Source of the DNA: Xanthoparmelia taractica
Taxonomy: Eukaryota; Ascomycota; Lecanoromycetes; Lecanorales; Parmeliaceae
Length of the DNA: 64,000 bases
Assembly: GCA_033085395.1 (NCBI GenBank)
Contig: JANQBS010000042.1
Location: forward strand, 62,001-126,000
Direction: 5' to 3'
Shown: in pieces, positions 11,873-22,111 of the stretch
How the letters are laid out: each line of letters starts with the position of its first letter
How positions within the stretch are numbered: the first letter of the stretch is position 1
Notes under the pieces: model-generated
What the model saw: the letters and a program-made list of their open reading frames with translations, nothing else
Told to the model about the DNA's origin: nothing
Database searches by the model: none
Program-made: the position numbers and the translations under genes

Positions 11873-14282
11873 TCATCTATATCGATGAGACTTGTGTGCC
11901 AACGGTGAGCTTGGTGGTGGAAACGCTGCCCGCGCCGGCTCCCGTACACGTCCTCCGCGAACCTTGGGGGTTGAGGCTGTGCAGAAGACACAGAGGTGAA
12001 CACGGGGTAGCTTGTCTGGGTCGAAACCGAGGCACGAGACATGCTGCCATTTGCGGCAGGATTCGCTGTCATAGGGTCAGTCTGTTCTTTTTGGCTTGTA
12101 CCCGTAGACGCGGGACTCACCATTGTATCATGACCTCCCCAAAGTCCTCGGTGATATGGCAAACACAGCGGGTACTGTCACCGCTGGCGTTGCTCTCCCG
12201 ACCCGTGGTTGGCGTTGACATGTCTGGATCTGTGATCGTGGTGGGCGACATATTGCTGTACGGATCCTGATATCCATGATGACCCGGGGTATGAGATCCC
12301 GTGGTATAATATGGGTGTGAAGAGCCACCTTGCGAGGGATATGCTCGGCGTTGACCAGTAAAACCATCTCTCGAATCTGGCCGCATCGCTTGCTTGCTGG
12401 CTTTCTTCTGCGATCTGGACTGAAGGACCTTCTTCAGCTCAGATCGGGCGTCACCTCCATCATCGTCAGTATCGATGACTGTCTCAGCTTCACTGTCCAC
12501 TTCAACCCTGCCAGCGCCATTATAAGCCTGAGAACTCCGCTGCGTATGGACATCGGAGGACGTTCGTTGCGTGGATGATGCCTTAGCGATGTTGGTCGAT
12601 CCCAGCGTCGAGGCGTAAGATGACCGCTGGGAGTGCGATTTGGGATCGTTGAAGAATCTTCCAAGCTTCGGCTGCTTATGCCTTTGAGACGGAAGAGCGA
12701 AAGATTGGGGCTGGCTCATCACCATCTCAGCACTTGACGACGAGTCACTTTCACTATCTTCAGAATCACTGTCCCCCGGGATTTCACGTCTTGGCGCATG
12801 TTTGGTGTCATCTGCCACGACGGTCTTTGCCCTACCACTGGCATCAATGGTCAGGGTGACCGAGGACCGTTTTTGTTGGGAATCATGTAAACGGCTCCGG
12901 CTTCGTCGTTTTTGGAGGGATCTCGACCCTACTTCTTTACGCTCCTTCGTATACCCATAAGAGTTTCGACTTCGGGAACGAGCAATAGCTTTAGCTTCGA
13001 TGATATCATCGATGTGATCGCGTTCAATGCCAGATCGGCCGATCTGATCCTCACGTAAGGTCAGAAGAGCAGCTTTTACCGCCGGTGAATCACCCGTCTC
13101 CGGCACTCGCTTTCGCTTCGGTTTTCGAGCAACTCCCATGTCAAGCTCTATCTGAGCATCACGAAGTTGATGTGCATACGGCCGAAGCGCATCATCCTCT
13201 ATGGCCTGGCTCACGACGGGCATAGTTGCAACGTCGGCAGCCCTACCAGGCGAACTAAAGAGCAAGCTAGGATTGACCACGTTCCCAGGGAACTTCCCAC
13301 GTGCTGACGTGGTCGTACGGCTGGGCGATTCTGCATGCGAAGATGTTGTAAACGTTGCCATGTGTTCATTACTGGTACTGATAAGTTTGAAAGCTGGCGA
13401 AGTCGGAAATTGTAAGCCATTCCCCTGATCAATCGTTGAGACGAATGGATCCAGGTTCTTCTGCATCCCCATCCCAAAAGTAGTGAAGGTGTCGTCCATT
13501 GGGAAGTCCATGTTCATTGTGTCACTACCTTGTTCAGGGTCCCAAAACAGCTTGTGTTGTGGGTATACAGGCGCCGTAGCTGGACCCGACGTTGGAAAGC
13601 CGAACCCCTCTGGCGAGAACTGTAGGGCTGGGAACTGTTGCGGTGACTCCTCCACCTGAGAGGTCGAGCCATGAGCGCCTTCGCCTTTTCCAGAGTTCGG
13701 GAATGACATCCTTCTGCCGTTGTCTGTAGCTTCTTTGACTAACTGAGCTACTTGAGCCTGTTGTGCTTTTCGTCTTGAAGCAGATGTACTCGTGGGAGGT
13801 GGGGTCTGCATCGATCCAGCAAAATTCGTAGCCGGTGTAGGCGATTTGTCGAAGCAAGTCTTCAACGGAGTTATTGAAGACTCGTTCGTATTCAACCGGC
13901 GACGCTTGGTTTCCGAGGGCAAAGACAAGCCGGGAGAGGATGATAGTTGGCGGGATGGCTCTACCGGAGGCAGCGGCAGGCTGGGGTTGGGTGACAAATG
14001 ATGTACATGGGAGGCTATTTCTGTCTCGAGATCTTGACCTGGGGAGGGTCTTTTGTGCTCCGAGGGTTTCGTAGGGCTTTTGGTAGGCGTCGTGAAGCTC
14101 AGCTGAGTCGGTGTCTTTAGGTCAGGACTCGTCGCCGAGTCAAAGGCGGGGCTCCAAGGGGATTGGGGACCATAGAACCTTGTGCCTTGTTTTGGCGTTT
14201 GGAATGAATTCAGGAAGAAGTTCGGAGACGTAGGCGTCTTCGTGGGTGTTGGGGGTTCACCAGCGTGGCTAAAGCTGGACAT
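11873..14282 (-). CDS. PHD-finger protein, long disordered N-terminus
   Basis: This is a probable nuclear chromatin-associated protein of 784 aa. Exon 1 (14282-12121) encodes about 720 residues of Ser/Pro/Thr-rich, basic and acidic low-complexity sequence. It starts MSSFSHAGEPPTPTKTPTSP and includes DSDSEDSESDSSSSAEM. A 55-nt intron (12120-12066, GTGAGT...GACAG) interrupts a C-terminal zinc finger. The second exon (12065-11873) supplies CESCRKWQHVSC and HLCVFC. Together with TRCVC in exon 1 this gives the Cys4-His-Cys3 spacing of a PHD finger (residues ~703-760). I placed the start at 14282 rather than at an in-frame ATG 69 nt upstream, because MSSFSHAGEPPTPTKT looks like a natural N-terminus. 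PHD fingers usually read histone tails; the specific partner here is unknown. Confidence 0.85.
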
Positions 14283-16225
14283 CACATACACATCAGCAGT
14301 TGTTATGGCAGAGAACTTCAGCTGGCCTGCACGCTTATAGCAAATCTGCATCCTTCGCTTCTTGCCTCTGCCTCTGCCCCCTGCTCTGGCAGTCAGGCAA
14401 CGTATAGGGTATCCCTCTACCGGTCCAAAGAGTGACTACGCCAGGTAGAAAAAGCCATGACAAGCAGGAGGAAAGCCCGAAGTGAAGTCGTACCTGTATT
14501 GTGGTATTTCAAAACTCATAGCAAAGCATTCACGGGTCGTCGTCAAGGAGGTTGTGGAAAAAGCCAATTGTGGCTGTGGACTTTGCCTGGATTGTGAGGT
14601 TTGAAGCCGGAAGCGTAGCACCCCAGGCTCTTGGTCTTGTATGTCGGTAAGAGGTTCGAGAGCAGTCGAGCGGAGGGGGGAGCCTTGTAGTAGGAAGAGG
14701 ACCCGTATATGGGGGCTAAAGGATTTGGTGCAACGTTTGGTGGGGTCAAGGTAGCCTTGTGGGAGGTCGAGGGAAGTGGGCAAGTGGATATGGCTGGATT
14801 TTGCGTCTTCTTTCTGACCAAAGATGCTCTGAGTATGCAACGCTGAAGCGTAGGACAAAAGGAGGTCTCCTATAGCTAGTAAGCTCAAGTTAAGGGAAGT
14901 GTTCGGGGAGGAACTGGGTTGGCTAGGTCTTACAGGAAGCGGGGAAGGTACGACAGAAAGAGAGGAGGCAGGCTCAGGTTGGTCTTATAATTCAGATAAA
15001 AAGAGAAAGAATGAAGGAAGTAAAGAGTTTGTAGTGCGGAGAAGGCCTCCTGCATTACCATTGCTTTTCCTTGTAGGGCAACATTTTAGGTGCATACATT
15101 CCAGGCACAAGGCACAAGTTGAGATTTCAAGATTGGGGGGAAAATAGAAGGCGGGACGGCATATGGGATTATGGATTATGGATTGCTCGCTTATTGAAAG
15201 TTATGGGCAGCCCACTTTGTACCGGCAGCTTTCTCTAATCTACCAATCGCAGTCCAAGCTTCCCCCATTCAGCTCCCACATTACCTCTAGGGCTTCTGTA
15301 ACCGAAGCCGATTGCTCCAACTTCACTACAACTTTCCCCAGCCATTGTTTTCGTTGTGGAAATTGATCCTGACATGCAAATTTCAGTATTAATATAACAT
15401 ACATATCTATCTGCTCATAGAAGAAACTAAGGTAGAGTAATTTTCAGGGATGTTGATAAAAAAAAACCCAACCCCCTGTCGGCGGCAATGACGCAGCGTG
15501 GAAAGGCCATGCTTCCCCCATTTACGTGCATAAAAAGCATGCAGTAAAAAGGCTATCTCTTACACTATTTCCCCCCTGACTTGTCTCGCATGGCGGCATG
15601 GCTGGAATAATAGAAGTATGTACAGTAATAATCATCATTTGAATTCTATTCGAGTCATTTCAGTCCAAAATGATATAATCGTTTGCCTTTCCACATTTTG
15701 CTCACCTTTCGGTTCATCCGCTACACATGTGCTCTGAGCCAGTCAAAAGTCTGATCGACCTTCGCCTCTTAAGCGCCAACGCATTGGCCAGGTTCAGGGT
15801 TTCCGCCTAGTTTAGCCGCCAGTCCGGATGCACTTGACTATATTTGGCTCACTAACGAGTCCCTTTTTTCATGGGCATTTCAATGTCTCGCACGTTAAGA
15901 GGATATGTAAGGAGGTAAATCATTTTACATCAGAATAACTATCGAATCAATTACTTCTAGACGAGGCTTGATGGGGGTCTCATGGGGTAAGCTGTCAACT
16001 GTCCACCTGGTTTTACGGCTTTGTCAATCAACTGCGCATCTCTGAATGCTGCGTGGAATGTTTGTTATTCATGTATGTTGGTAATGACAGTGAACTATTC
16101 CATGCAAACCTTCCCTGCGTCTGCTGCCTCGATAGCAACCAATCCCTAATCCTTCTCCCTCGTTACCCCGACCGTCCCCATCATCTCTCCACTGCGCACC
16201 ATTGGGAGACTTCTCGAAAAGCTTC
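14283..16225. other. Long intergenic region (1.9 kb)
   Basis: No gene could be supported. The part next to 14282 is likely the 5' leader and promoter of the PHD-finger gene. Open frames at 14436-14888 and 15163-15366 have no recognisable domain. The right part should include the 3' UTR of the thiazole synthase gene. Confidence 0.5.
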
Positions 16226-17272
16226 TCACTCTGCATTCTCCATCTTGCGCTGTTCGAAGACCTTCAACGCCTCCTCGGCAGCCTTGACACCGCTGAGAGC
16301 CATGGCTCCGAAAGTAGGACCCATGCGGTTGGCGCCATCAACCTCACTCAGTTCCATACCTCCGACGATGAGACCTGGAACCACCTCCCGAGTACGCTTG
16401 ACAATGGCATCCTCGGCCGTGTTCATGTCCAAACCACGCATCCCTCCCAGCTTTTCGATCTGGTTCATGCTCACAAGACGCTTGACACAGAAGGCCCCGA
16501 AAGGTCCATCGTGACCGGTAGTGCTGATGACGAGTGGAGCGTTGATGGTGTTGGGATCCATGCAGGACTGATCGTCATGGTGCATAGTCACGAGTGTCCA
16601 GTTAGTGACAACGCCAGCAATGCGAACACTTCCATCACCCTTGTCGGAGGGGCGAGTGATCAGATCTTCGACAGCAGTGGCGTTGAATAGCTTGATGTTT
16701 GGAAAGGAAAGGACCTTAGACATGAGAGTGGAGGTAAAGAGCGCGGCGTGCTTGACGACGACGTAGTTACCCTCTTCCTCGTAGGGAACGCCGAGGTCGG
16801 ACAAGAAAGCATCTGCAGGCTTGCGCATCACCATTGCGGAAAAGAGCTGACCACCCAACCAAGCTCCGCCGCCTATGGACTATCAGCACATGTCGGAATA
16901 ATGATGCGAAAAAACGTCAGGAACTGAAAGAGACCGTCACGTACCAGGGGAGACAGAAGCTTCGATGATAGCAATCTTGAGGTCTGGACGAGCTTTGCCA
17001 AGCATATAAGCAGTGCTCAGACCGCAAGATCCTGCACCAACAATGACAATGTCACTTTCGGCGTAGGTGTCCAAGTCTTGAAAGTAGCGACGAGTCATAG
17101 CACGGGAGACCTGACTCTCGCGAATAGGCTCGAATTTAAAAGTTTCCCATTTATCAACCATATCGTCGAGGGTTTTGGCTCCATTGAGCTTCACGTATCC
17201 GTCGCCATTGATGGCTTTGGTAGGCAAAGAGCCTAGGGATGATACGGTTTCGGTGGCAACGGGTGGAGCCAT
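16226..17272 (-). CDS. THI4: Thiamine thiazole synthase
   Basis: This enzyme makes the thiazole moiety of thiamine from NAD and glycine, using its own cysteine as the sulfur donor. Exon 1 is 17272-16945 and exon 2 is 16872-16226, with a 72-nt intron between (GTACGT...CATAG). The product is 324 aa, the usual length. The dinucleotide-binding motif reads DIVIVGAGSCGLSTAYMLGK. The join restores the conserved SPGGGAWLGGQLF. The sulfur-donor cysteine is present in QSCMDPN (about residue 212), followed by STTGHDGPFGAFCVKRL. The enzyme should therefore be the single-turnover, sacrificial type, as in yeast. Expression is expected to be repressed by thiamine pyrophosphate through the riboswitch in its leader. 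Confidence 0.96.
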
Positions 17273-17302
17273 CGTGATGATTCTGCTGGGCCATTAGAGA
17301 TT

Positions 17303-17537
17303 CTGTCATTAATTGACAGGGTGGAAATGCATGATCCTTTCGCTGGTATTATCCAGATCAAGTTATGACCGTATAATTTCAGAACGAGGTTAAAACTTGC
17401 AGCATTGACATCTCTTCTCACGCAATTGAGAAAGGTGGATGCGAATGGTGCTGGCTTTAACCTCGAACACCGGTTCATGCTTTGGAGCATACGATACCTT
17501 GATCGTTTAAGGAAGCCACCAGGCGATTGAGGGTCAT
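17303..17537 (-). other. THI4 leader intron and upstream ORFs
   Basis: A leader intron probably ends at 17303 (ATGACAG). Candidate donors are 17497 (CAAG|GTATCG) and 17421 (GTGAGA, inside the P3 insertion). Two upstream start codons matter. ATG at 17537 opens a 20-codon ORF that stops inside P1. ATG at 17490 opens an 85-codon ORF ending at 17233, beyond and out of frame with the THI4 start at 17272. Splicing from 17497 would remove the 17490 ATG, while retention would leave it and block translation. This matches the alternative-splicing logic established for fungal TPP riboswitches; the exact sites are inferred. Confidence 0.7.
17329..17480 (-). promoter_or_regulatory. TPP riboswitch aptamer
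   Basis: The RNA (minus strand) contains GATCTGGATAATACCAGCG, the nearly invariant P4/P5 core of thiamine pyrophosphate riboswitches. The rest folds as expected. P1 is GCATGA (from 17480) pairing with TCATGC (ending 17329). P2 is ACCG with CGGT. P3 is CGAGGTTAAA with TTTAACCTCG. The junction CTGAAA replaces the usual CTGAGA. P3 carries an insertion of about 80 nt, as fungal examples often do. It lies in the 5' leader of THI4, inside a predicted intron, the arrangement known from Aspergillus thiA. Only one or two core bases differ from consensus. Confidence 0.95.
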
Positions 17538-18332
17538 GTTTTCCATTTTTGGTGGGATAGTACCGAGTTGCGTGTGGGTACTGGAGGCATGTTAGAAGCT
17601 GTACAAGCTGTGTAAGTGGGATAGGGTATCACGGTTATGATGGAATGTACTTATTTTCGTTTTTCTCGATGGACTGTATAATCGTATGAACAACGGAGGT
17701 TGTAGGAAAGATTGTTGGGGAATCTACCTCCTTTATTATTGACGTACTTTAGTGGGCATGGTGGGGTTCATCTGCCGAACTTTTTAGCGCCGGATTTTGA
17801 GCCGGAGATTATTCAATGATTATGACGCCAAGCAATCCTCGTAAGCAGACTTCGAGCTCAATTTCAATTAACGGCCAACAGAAATGCTGCGACTCCTCTA
17901 CAGCTTCAGCTCCTGCTCTTCTTCAAATGTCCTCCTACCTAAAGACATAATAGAGTCGAGGTCAATATCTCTTTTCAGAGTGCAATTACCTTCACTTAAA
18001 TATCGCTATTCCTGGATGCCTGTTGGTCGAGCCGGTCTTATCGCAGAACTCCCGCAATCTACTCCTCCGTGGGTAGAAATCTAGGCATCAGCAGATACTC
18101 TTTTGCGCATCCCGAACCCAATCAGATGCAGGAAGGTGGGCTATAAGTCTCTACATTCAGGCCACCAATCCTGTGGTCGGAGTTCCCGAGCCACTCCGAC
18201 TTGTTGAACTTCATAATCACCATTTCCAAAGAAGCCCAGACCAACTCCATCCCGGCGAGACCTACGCCATTGCCTCTTGAGATTCTTACCCCTATCTGAC
18301 TATACGCTTTCGGAGCCGAAGCAATACCTAGG
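17538..18332. promoter_or_regulatory. Divergent promoter region, THI4 and PI synthase
   Basis: This 795-bp region between divergent genes should contain both promoters. I see no further gene. Short open frames here (for example 17884-18084) lack recognisable features. Confidence 0.45.
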
Positions 18333-19325
18333 ATGAACGGCTCACCCAGAGTCCGGACTCGCAAGCAAGCAGCAGCAGCAGCGGAGAAGCAGAATGGCAC
18401 AGCAAACGGACTCCCCAACGGTTCCGCCAACACCAAACGCTCTGCTTCAATCAATGAGCAATCGGAAAACATTTTCCTATTCTATCCTAACATAATCGGT
18501 TACTCGCGCATCTTCCTCGCCATCGCCTCCCTCTACTACATGCCACTCCATCCACGTACTTGCTCCCTCCTCTACAGCATATCCTGCCTTTTGGACGCCC
18601 TTGATGGCGTCGCTGCGCGCTATTTTGAGCAGTCTACCCAGTTTGGCGCAGTGCTAGATATGGTGACGGATAGGTGCACAACTGCGTGTTTGCTCGTTTT
18701 TTTGAGCAGTGCGTGGCCGAGATGGGCGCTATTGTTCCAGGGGCTCATCAGTCTGGATCTGGCTAGTCATTACATGCACATGTATGCTACGCTGACGATG
18801 GCGGGGGGAGGAATGAGCCACAAGAAGGTCAACGAGAAGAGATCGAAGCTCCTCCACCTCTACTATACGAACAAGGTTCGTATCCAATCCGTCAGCACTA
18901 GGAGCTGTTGCTCTTGATACTCTTGGCTAACTTTTATGGCCAAACAGAACGTACTATTTACAGTCTGCGCCCTTAATGAACTCTTCTTCATAGCCCTCTA
19001 CCTCCTTTCATTCTCCTCGCCCACCCTCTCTCCCTCCCTCCTCCCCACCGACAAATCCCCGGGATCTTCCTCTCAACCTGGCAGTCCTTCTCACCCAGCT
19101 TCCACATTATTTGCAGCACCAGGTAGCGCATGGGCCATGGAATTGGCCCGAGCAAATAAGATGGATTCTACCTGGCCATGGATATTCGCGGCCATCTCGT
19201 CTCCTGTGATGGCGGCGAAGCAAATTTTGAATGTGGTGCAGTTGGTCAAGGCGAGCAAGTGGCTTGCGGAAGGGGACAATAAGACAAGGAGGGAGCAGGG
19301 CTTGCCGAGACAAAAGAACACTTGA
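18333..19325 (+). CDS. PIS1: CDP-diacylglycerol-inositol 3-phosphatidyltransferase
   Basis: Phosphatidylinositol synthase joins CDP-diacylglycerol and inositol in the ER membrane. Exons 18333-18875 and 18948-19325 (72-nt intron, GTTCGT...AACAG, branch GCTAAC) give 306 aa. The CDP-alcohol phosphatidyltransferase signature is complete: LDGVAARYFEQSTQFGAVLD, then MVTDR. Flanking hydrophobic segments (IIGYSRIFLAIASLYYMPL, ACLLVFLSSAW, LFTVCALNELFFIALYLLSF) are membrane spans. The first ~45 residues are a disordered Ala/Asn/Gly-rich tail. Most of the second exon encodes a Ser/Pro-rich lumenal or cytosolic loop and a last hydrophobic helix. The 3' end is G-rich. Confidence 0.93.
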
Positions 19326-19957
19326 GGTGGCTACAATCTGTGTGAGTTACCTGGGGCGATCTCTTTGTTCCGATGTGTGTTTTGCTTGTGATATAGTGTG
19401 TGAGCATTTGAGCGTAAGGTGTCATGGCTGAGGGCGTCCCACATTCGTTGTACATCTCGAATAGAGCTCTGTCATCCAGGAGACAATATATAACCAGTAA
19501 TCTCAGAATCGTGTACATTGCCGTCTAAGTAGTATAAAATAAGACTGCTAGCGTTGGGCCCCTTTTTCGTTCCTTATTCGTGCGGCTATATACTCTATTA
19601 TGTAAGCTTTTTTCTCACCCCTGCTATCTCTTTTCGTATATCGATTGATAGAAATTCCTTACACATCAGTCATTTCTTGTAATCTTTAACGTCCAAACCC
19701 AATTGTTGGCATATTCACCTATATGATTCCATGAATTGGACAACCCTTATCGTTCCGACGACTAGATGGAGGACACATCATTTTATTTCCAAAAGATTTA
19801 GGTCAAGACATATGTACCCAATTGCTCGAACTCCCTCAGTACGTCTTCCTATATCGGGCAGATTTCCGAAAGACACCGGAGTTAAGTAAAGGAAGCCACT
19901 CCTTCCCCAGATTTTTAACTACCATTACACTGCCAATTCTCCAGCAATGGGACCAGA
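19326..19957. other. Intergenic region
   Basis: This stretch holds the 3' end of the PI synthase gene and the promoter of the next plus-strand gene. An out-of-frame ATG at about 19947, 11 nt before the chosen start of the phosphatase, could reduce initiation. No gene seen. Confidence 0.45.
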
Positions 19958-21622
19958 ATGCATCTACCACCGATTAGAGCAGGCCGGTCAACAATCAAGT
20001 ACCTCAGGAACTATGCAAACTTCTACCGCGCATTCCACGACTATTTCGTAACCCACCTCCCCTCTTCGTCCCTCCATCCTGATTCCCGCTCCTCCTCAGG
20101 ACCACATCATCAACTCCCTCGCTCTGCGTCAAAGCCTCATGATTCAAGCGGGGGCCCCTCGCCCGCCCCTCTAATTGGAAGCTCACGAGATACTACCGTC
20201 GTCCGAATACCGCTACGGAGTGCAAAGCATCATTTCGGTGTCTCCGTCTCCCGCGGCACTCGGCCCTACAATGAAGACACATACCAAGCGGGTGTGATCG
20301 AGCTTCCTGCATTTGCGAAACGAGCGCCGAGGACATTGACCAGGGCGCCGGCTAGTAGCCCATTGCAGGCGTACAGAGAACAACAGAGGAGAGAACAAGA
20401 GAGTGGCAATGGGCAGGGAGAGGGCACTTCTGCGGAGAGTGCGAGTGGTGATCCACAGGTCTTCTACTTTGGGGTCTTTGATGGGCATGGGGGAACGGAG
20501 TGTAGTGGATATCTGAGGGAGAGGCTCCATGAAAGGATTGAGGAGACGGCGGGGAAGTATAAGCTGGAATCTACGCTCAATGGGACGACAAATGAAGCAG
20601 ACGAGGGAGCAAATAAAAGAGCAGAATTGCGATGGAAGGAAGTCCCCGATAAGGAAGACAAAGCCACGGGCACAGACTCTGCCGGCTCCGACCCCTCCAA
20701 CGCCAACAAGCTTCAGACCGCCCTTACCAAGTCCTGGAAAGAGATTGTGGGAGGCTACTTTCGACGCTTTAAACCCACGGCCTTTTCCTCGGATTCCAAA
20801 CCCACAATCGCAACGGTCCTAACCCACGCCTTTCTGCAAACGGATCTCTGTTTCCTCCTTGCCCAATTACGCCTATCTAGTGACGACAATGACCCTGTGG
20901 CTTCCGATCGCCCGCTTAATGCGAATGACGACTTACACTCACCATCACACCCGCCGTTTCCTGCGCAGCACAAGAAGCCATTCCAAGGCGGCTCCACGGC
21001 GTCTATTGCTCTCATCTCGACGCCTACACCTACGCCCTTTTGGCATCCCTCGACTCACAGCACCCTCTACACAGCTCATTGCGGCGATACACGCATTCTC
21101 CTTTCCCGTGTCTCCAATGGGCAAGCGGTGCCACTGACAACGGATCACCACCCTTCCTCCCCAAGCGAAAGCGAACGACTCCGCCGCTGGGCCGCCTCCT
21201 TCGTCACAGACTCCTTTGGCGAGGAACGCATGTCCGGCCTCGCAAACACCCGTGCCTTCGGCGACATGGGCTCCAAAGCCATGGGCGTGTCCGCCGAACC
21301 AGAGATTCATCACCTCGAACTCGCGCCTTCTGAGTACGCGTTCATGGTTCTGGTCTCTGATGGTGTCTCTGGCGGCGTCGGGGACCAGGAGATTGTAGAT
21401 CTGGTCAAAGAGGCGAAGACGCCGGAGCTCGGCGCCAGAGAGGTCGTGAGTTTTGCAACGGAGGTCGGGAGTGATGGCGACAATGCTACGGCGTTGGTGG
21501 TGAGATTGGGAGGCTGGGAGAGGAGGAATGAAGGGGGTGGCGGGAGTTTGGGTACGAAGGAGAGTAGAGAATGGAGGAGACGGGAGGCGATGGATCCGAG
21601 AGGGAAGAGGACGTTGTTGTAG
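19958..21622 (+). CDS. PP2C-type protein phosphatase, PTC6-like
   Basis: This is a metal-dependent Ser/Thr phosphatase of 554 aa in one exon. PP2C motifs appear in order: TRPYNEDTYQAG, FYFGVFDGHGGTE (metal-binding Asp), FQGGSTASIALI, LYTAHCGDTRILL, LANTRAFGDMGSK, FMVLVSDGVSGGVGDQEIVDLV and DGDNATALVVRL. The N-terminus (HLPPIRAGRSTIKYLRNYANFYRAF) is basic and amphipathic, like a mitochondrial targeting sequence. The long spacing between motifs also recalls yeast Ptc6, the mitochondrial PP2C. Two Ser/Pro- or charge-rich insertions (~190-250 and ~300-345) are likely loops. The final ~90 codons are G-ending. The PTC6 assignment is by overall resemblance; the PP2C assignment is firm. Confidence 0.88.
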   Translation: MHLPPIRAGRSTIKYLRNYANFYRAFHDYFVTHLPSSSLHPDSRSSSGPHHQLPRSASKPHDSSGGPSPAPLIGSSRDTTVVRIPLRSAKHHFGVSVSRGTRPYNEDTYQAGVIELPAFAKRAPRTLTRAPASSPLQAYREQQRREQESGNGQGEGTSAESASGDPQVFYFGVFDGHGGTECSGYLRERLHERIEETAGKYKLESTLNGTTNEADEGANKRAELRWKEVPDKEDKATGTDSAGSDPSNANKLQTALTKSWKEIVGGYFRRFKPTAFSSDSKPTIATVLTHAFLQTDLCFLLAQLRLSSDDNDPVASDRPLNANDDLHSPSHPPFPAQHKKPFQGGSTASIALISTPTPTPFWHPSTHSTLYTAHCGDTRILLSRVSNGQAVPLTTDHHPSSPSESERLRRWAASFVTDSFGEERMSGLANTRAFGDMGSKAMGVSAEPEIHHLELAPSEYAFMVLVSDGVSGGVGDQEIVDLVKEAKTPELGAREVVSFATEVGSDGDNATALVVRLGGWERRNEGGGGSLGTKESREWRRREAMDPRGKRTLL

Positions 21623-22111
21623 GGCAAGATGCACGCTCATAAAGTGTCACGGTCGTTTGGAGAGAGGGGTGTAAGTACGAATTCGCTACCCATTGGATGT
21701 CTGCCGCGCACGAGAACTATCCACTTACCATGTCATGGACTCTTTGAGGCCGATGACGTGCCACTCTGCGGGAGATCAAGGTAACTCTCTTGGACACCGA
21801 GGTGTAACCTGTCAAATCAGCCAAGAAGAAAAAGGCAGTTCCTTGATAACATCACGCATCACGGGAGTACTGATTTAATAACAACGCCTTCTATTGAAAC
21901 TTCGATATGCAAGAGTGAGCCTAAGTGATGCTATTGCTTGGAGCCGTCCTGACCGTCTCCTCGGATCGATCCACTGCAGAAAGGCACGCTGAAGAAAAGG
22001 AAGAGAAATCTATTGCCATAAGATCCGCCAACCGCAATGGTTCACTTCTCGGACTTCAAACCGAACCCCGCCGCATCCGCCATTCATCTACAGAATCATC
22101 CCACCACCACT
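21623..22111. other. Convergent intergenic region
   Basis: About 490 bp lie between the 3' ends of two convergent genes. Nothing beyond presumed 3' UTRs was recognised. Confidence 0.45.

Noticed and set aside
20945..21640. 231-residue minus-strand frame opposite the PP2C gene
   Set aside because: Antisense of a clear PP2C catalytic region.
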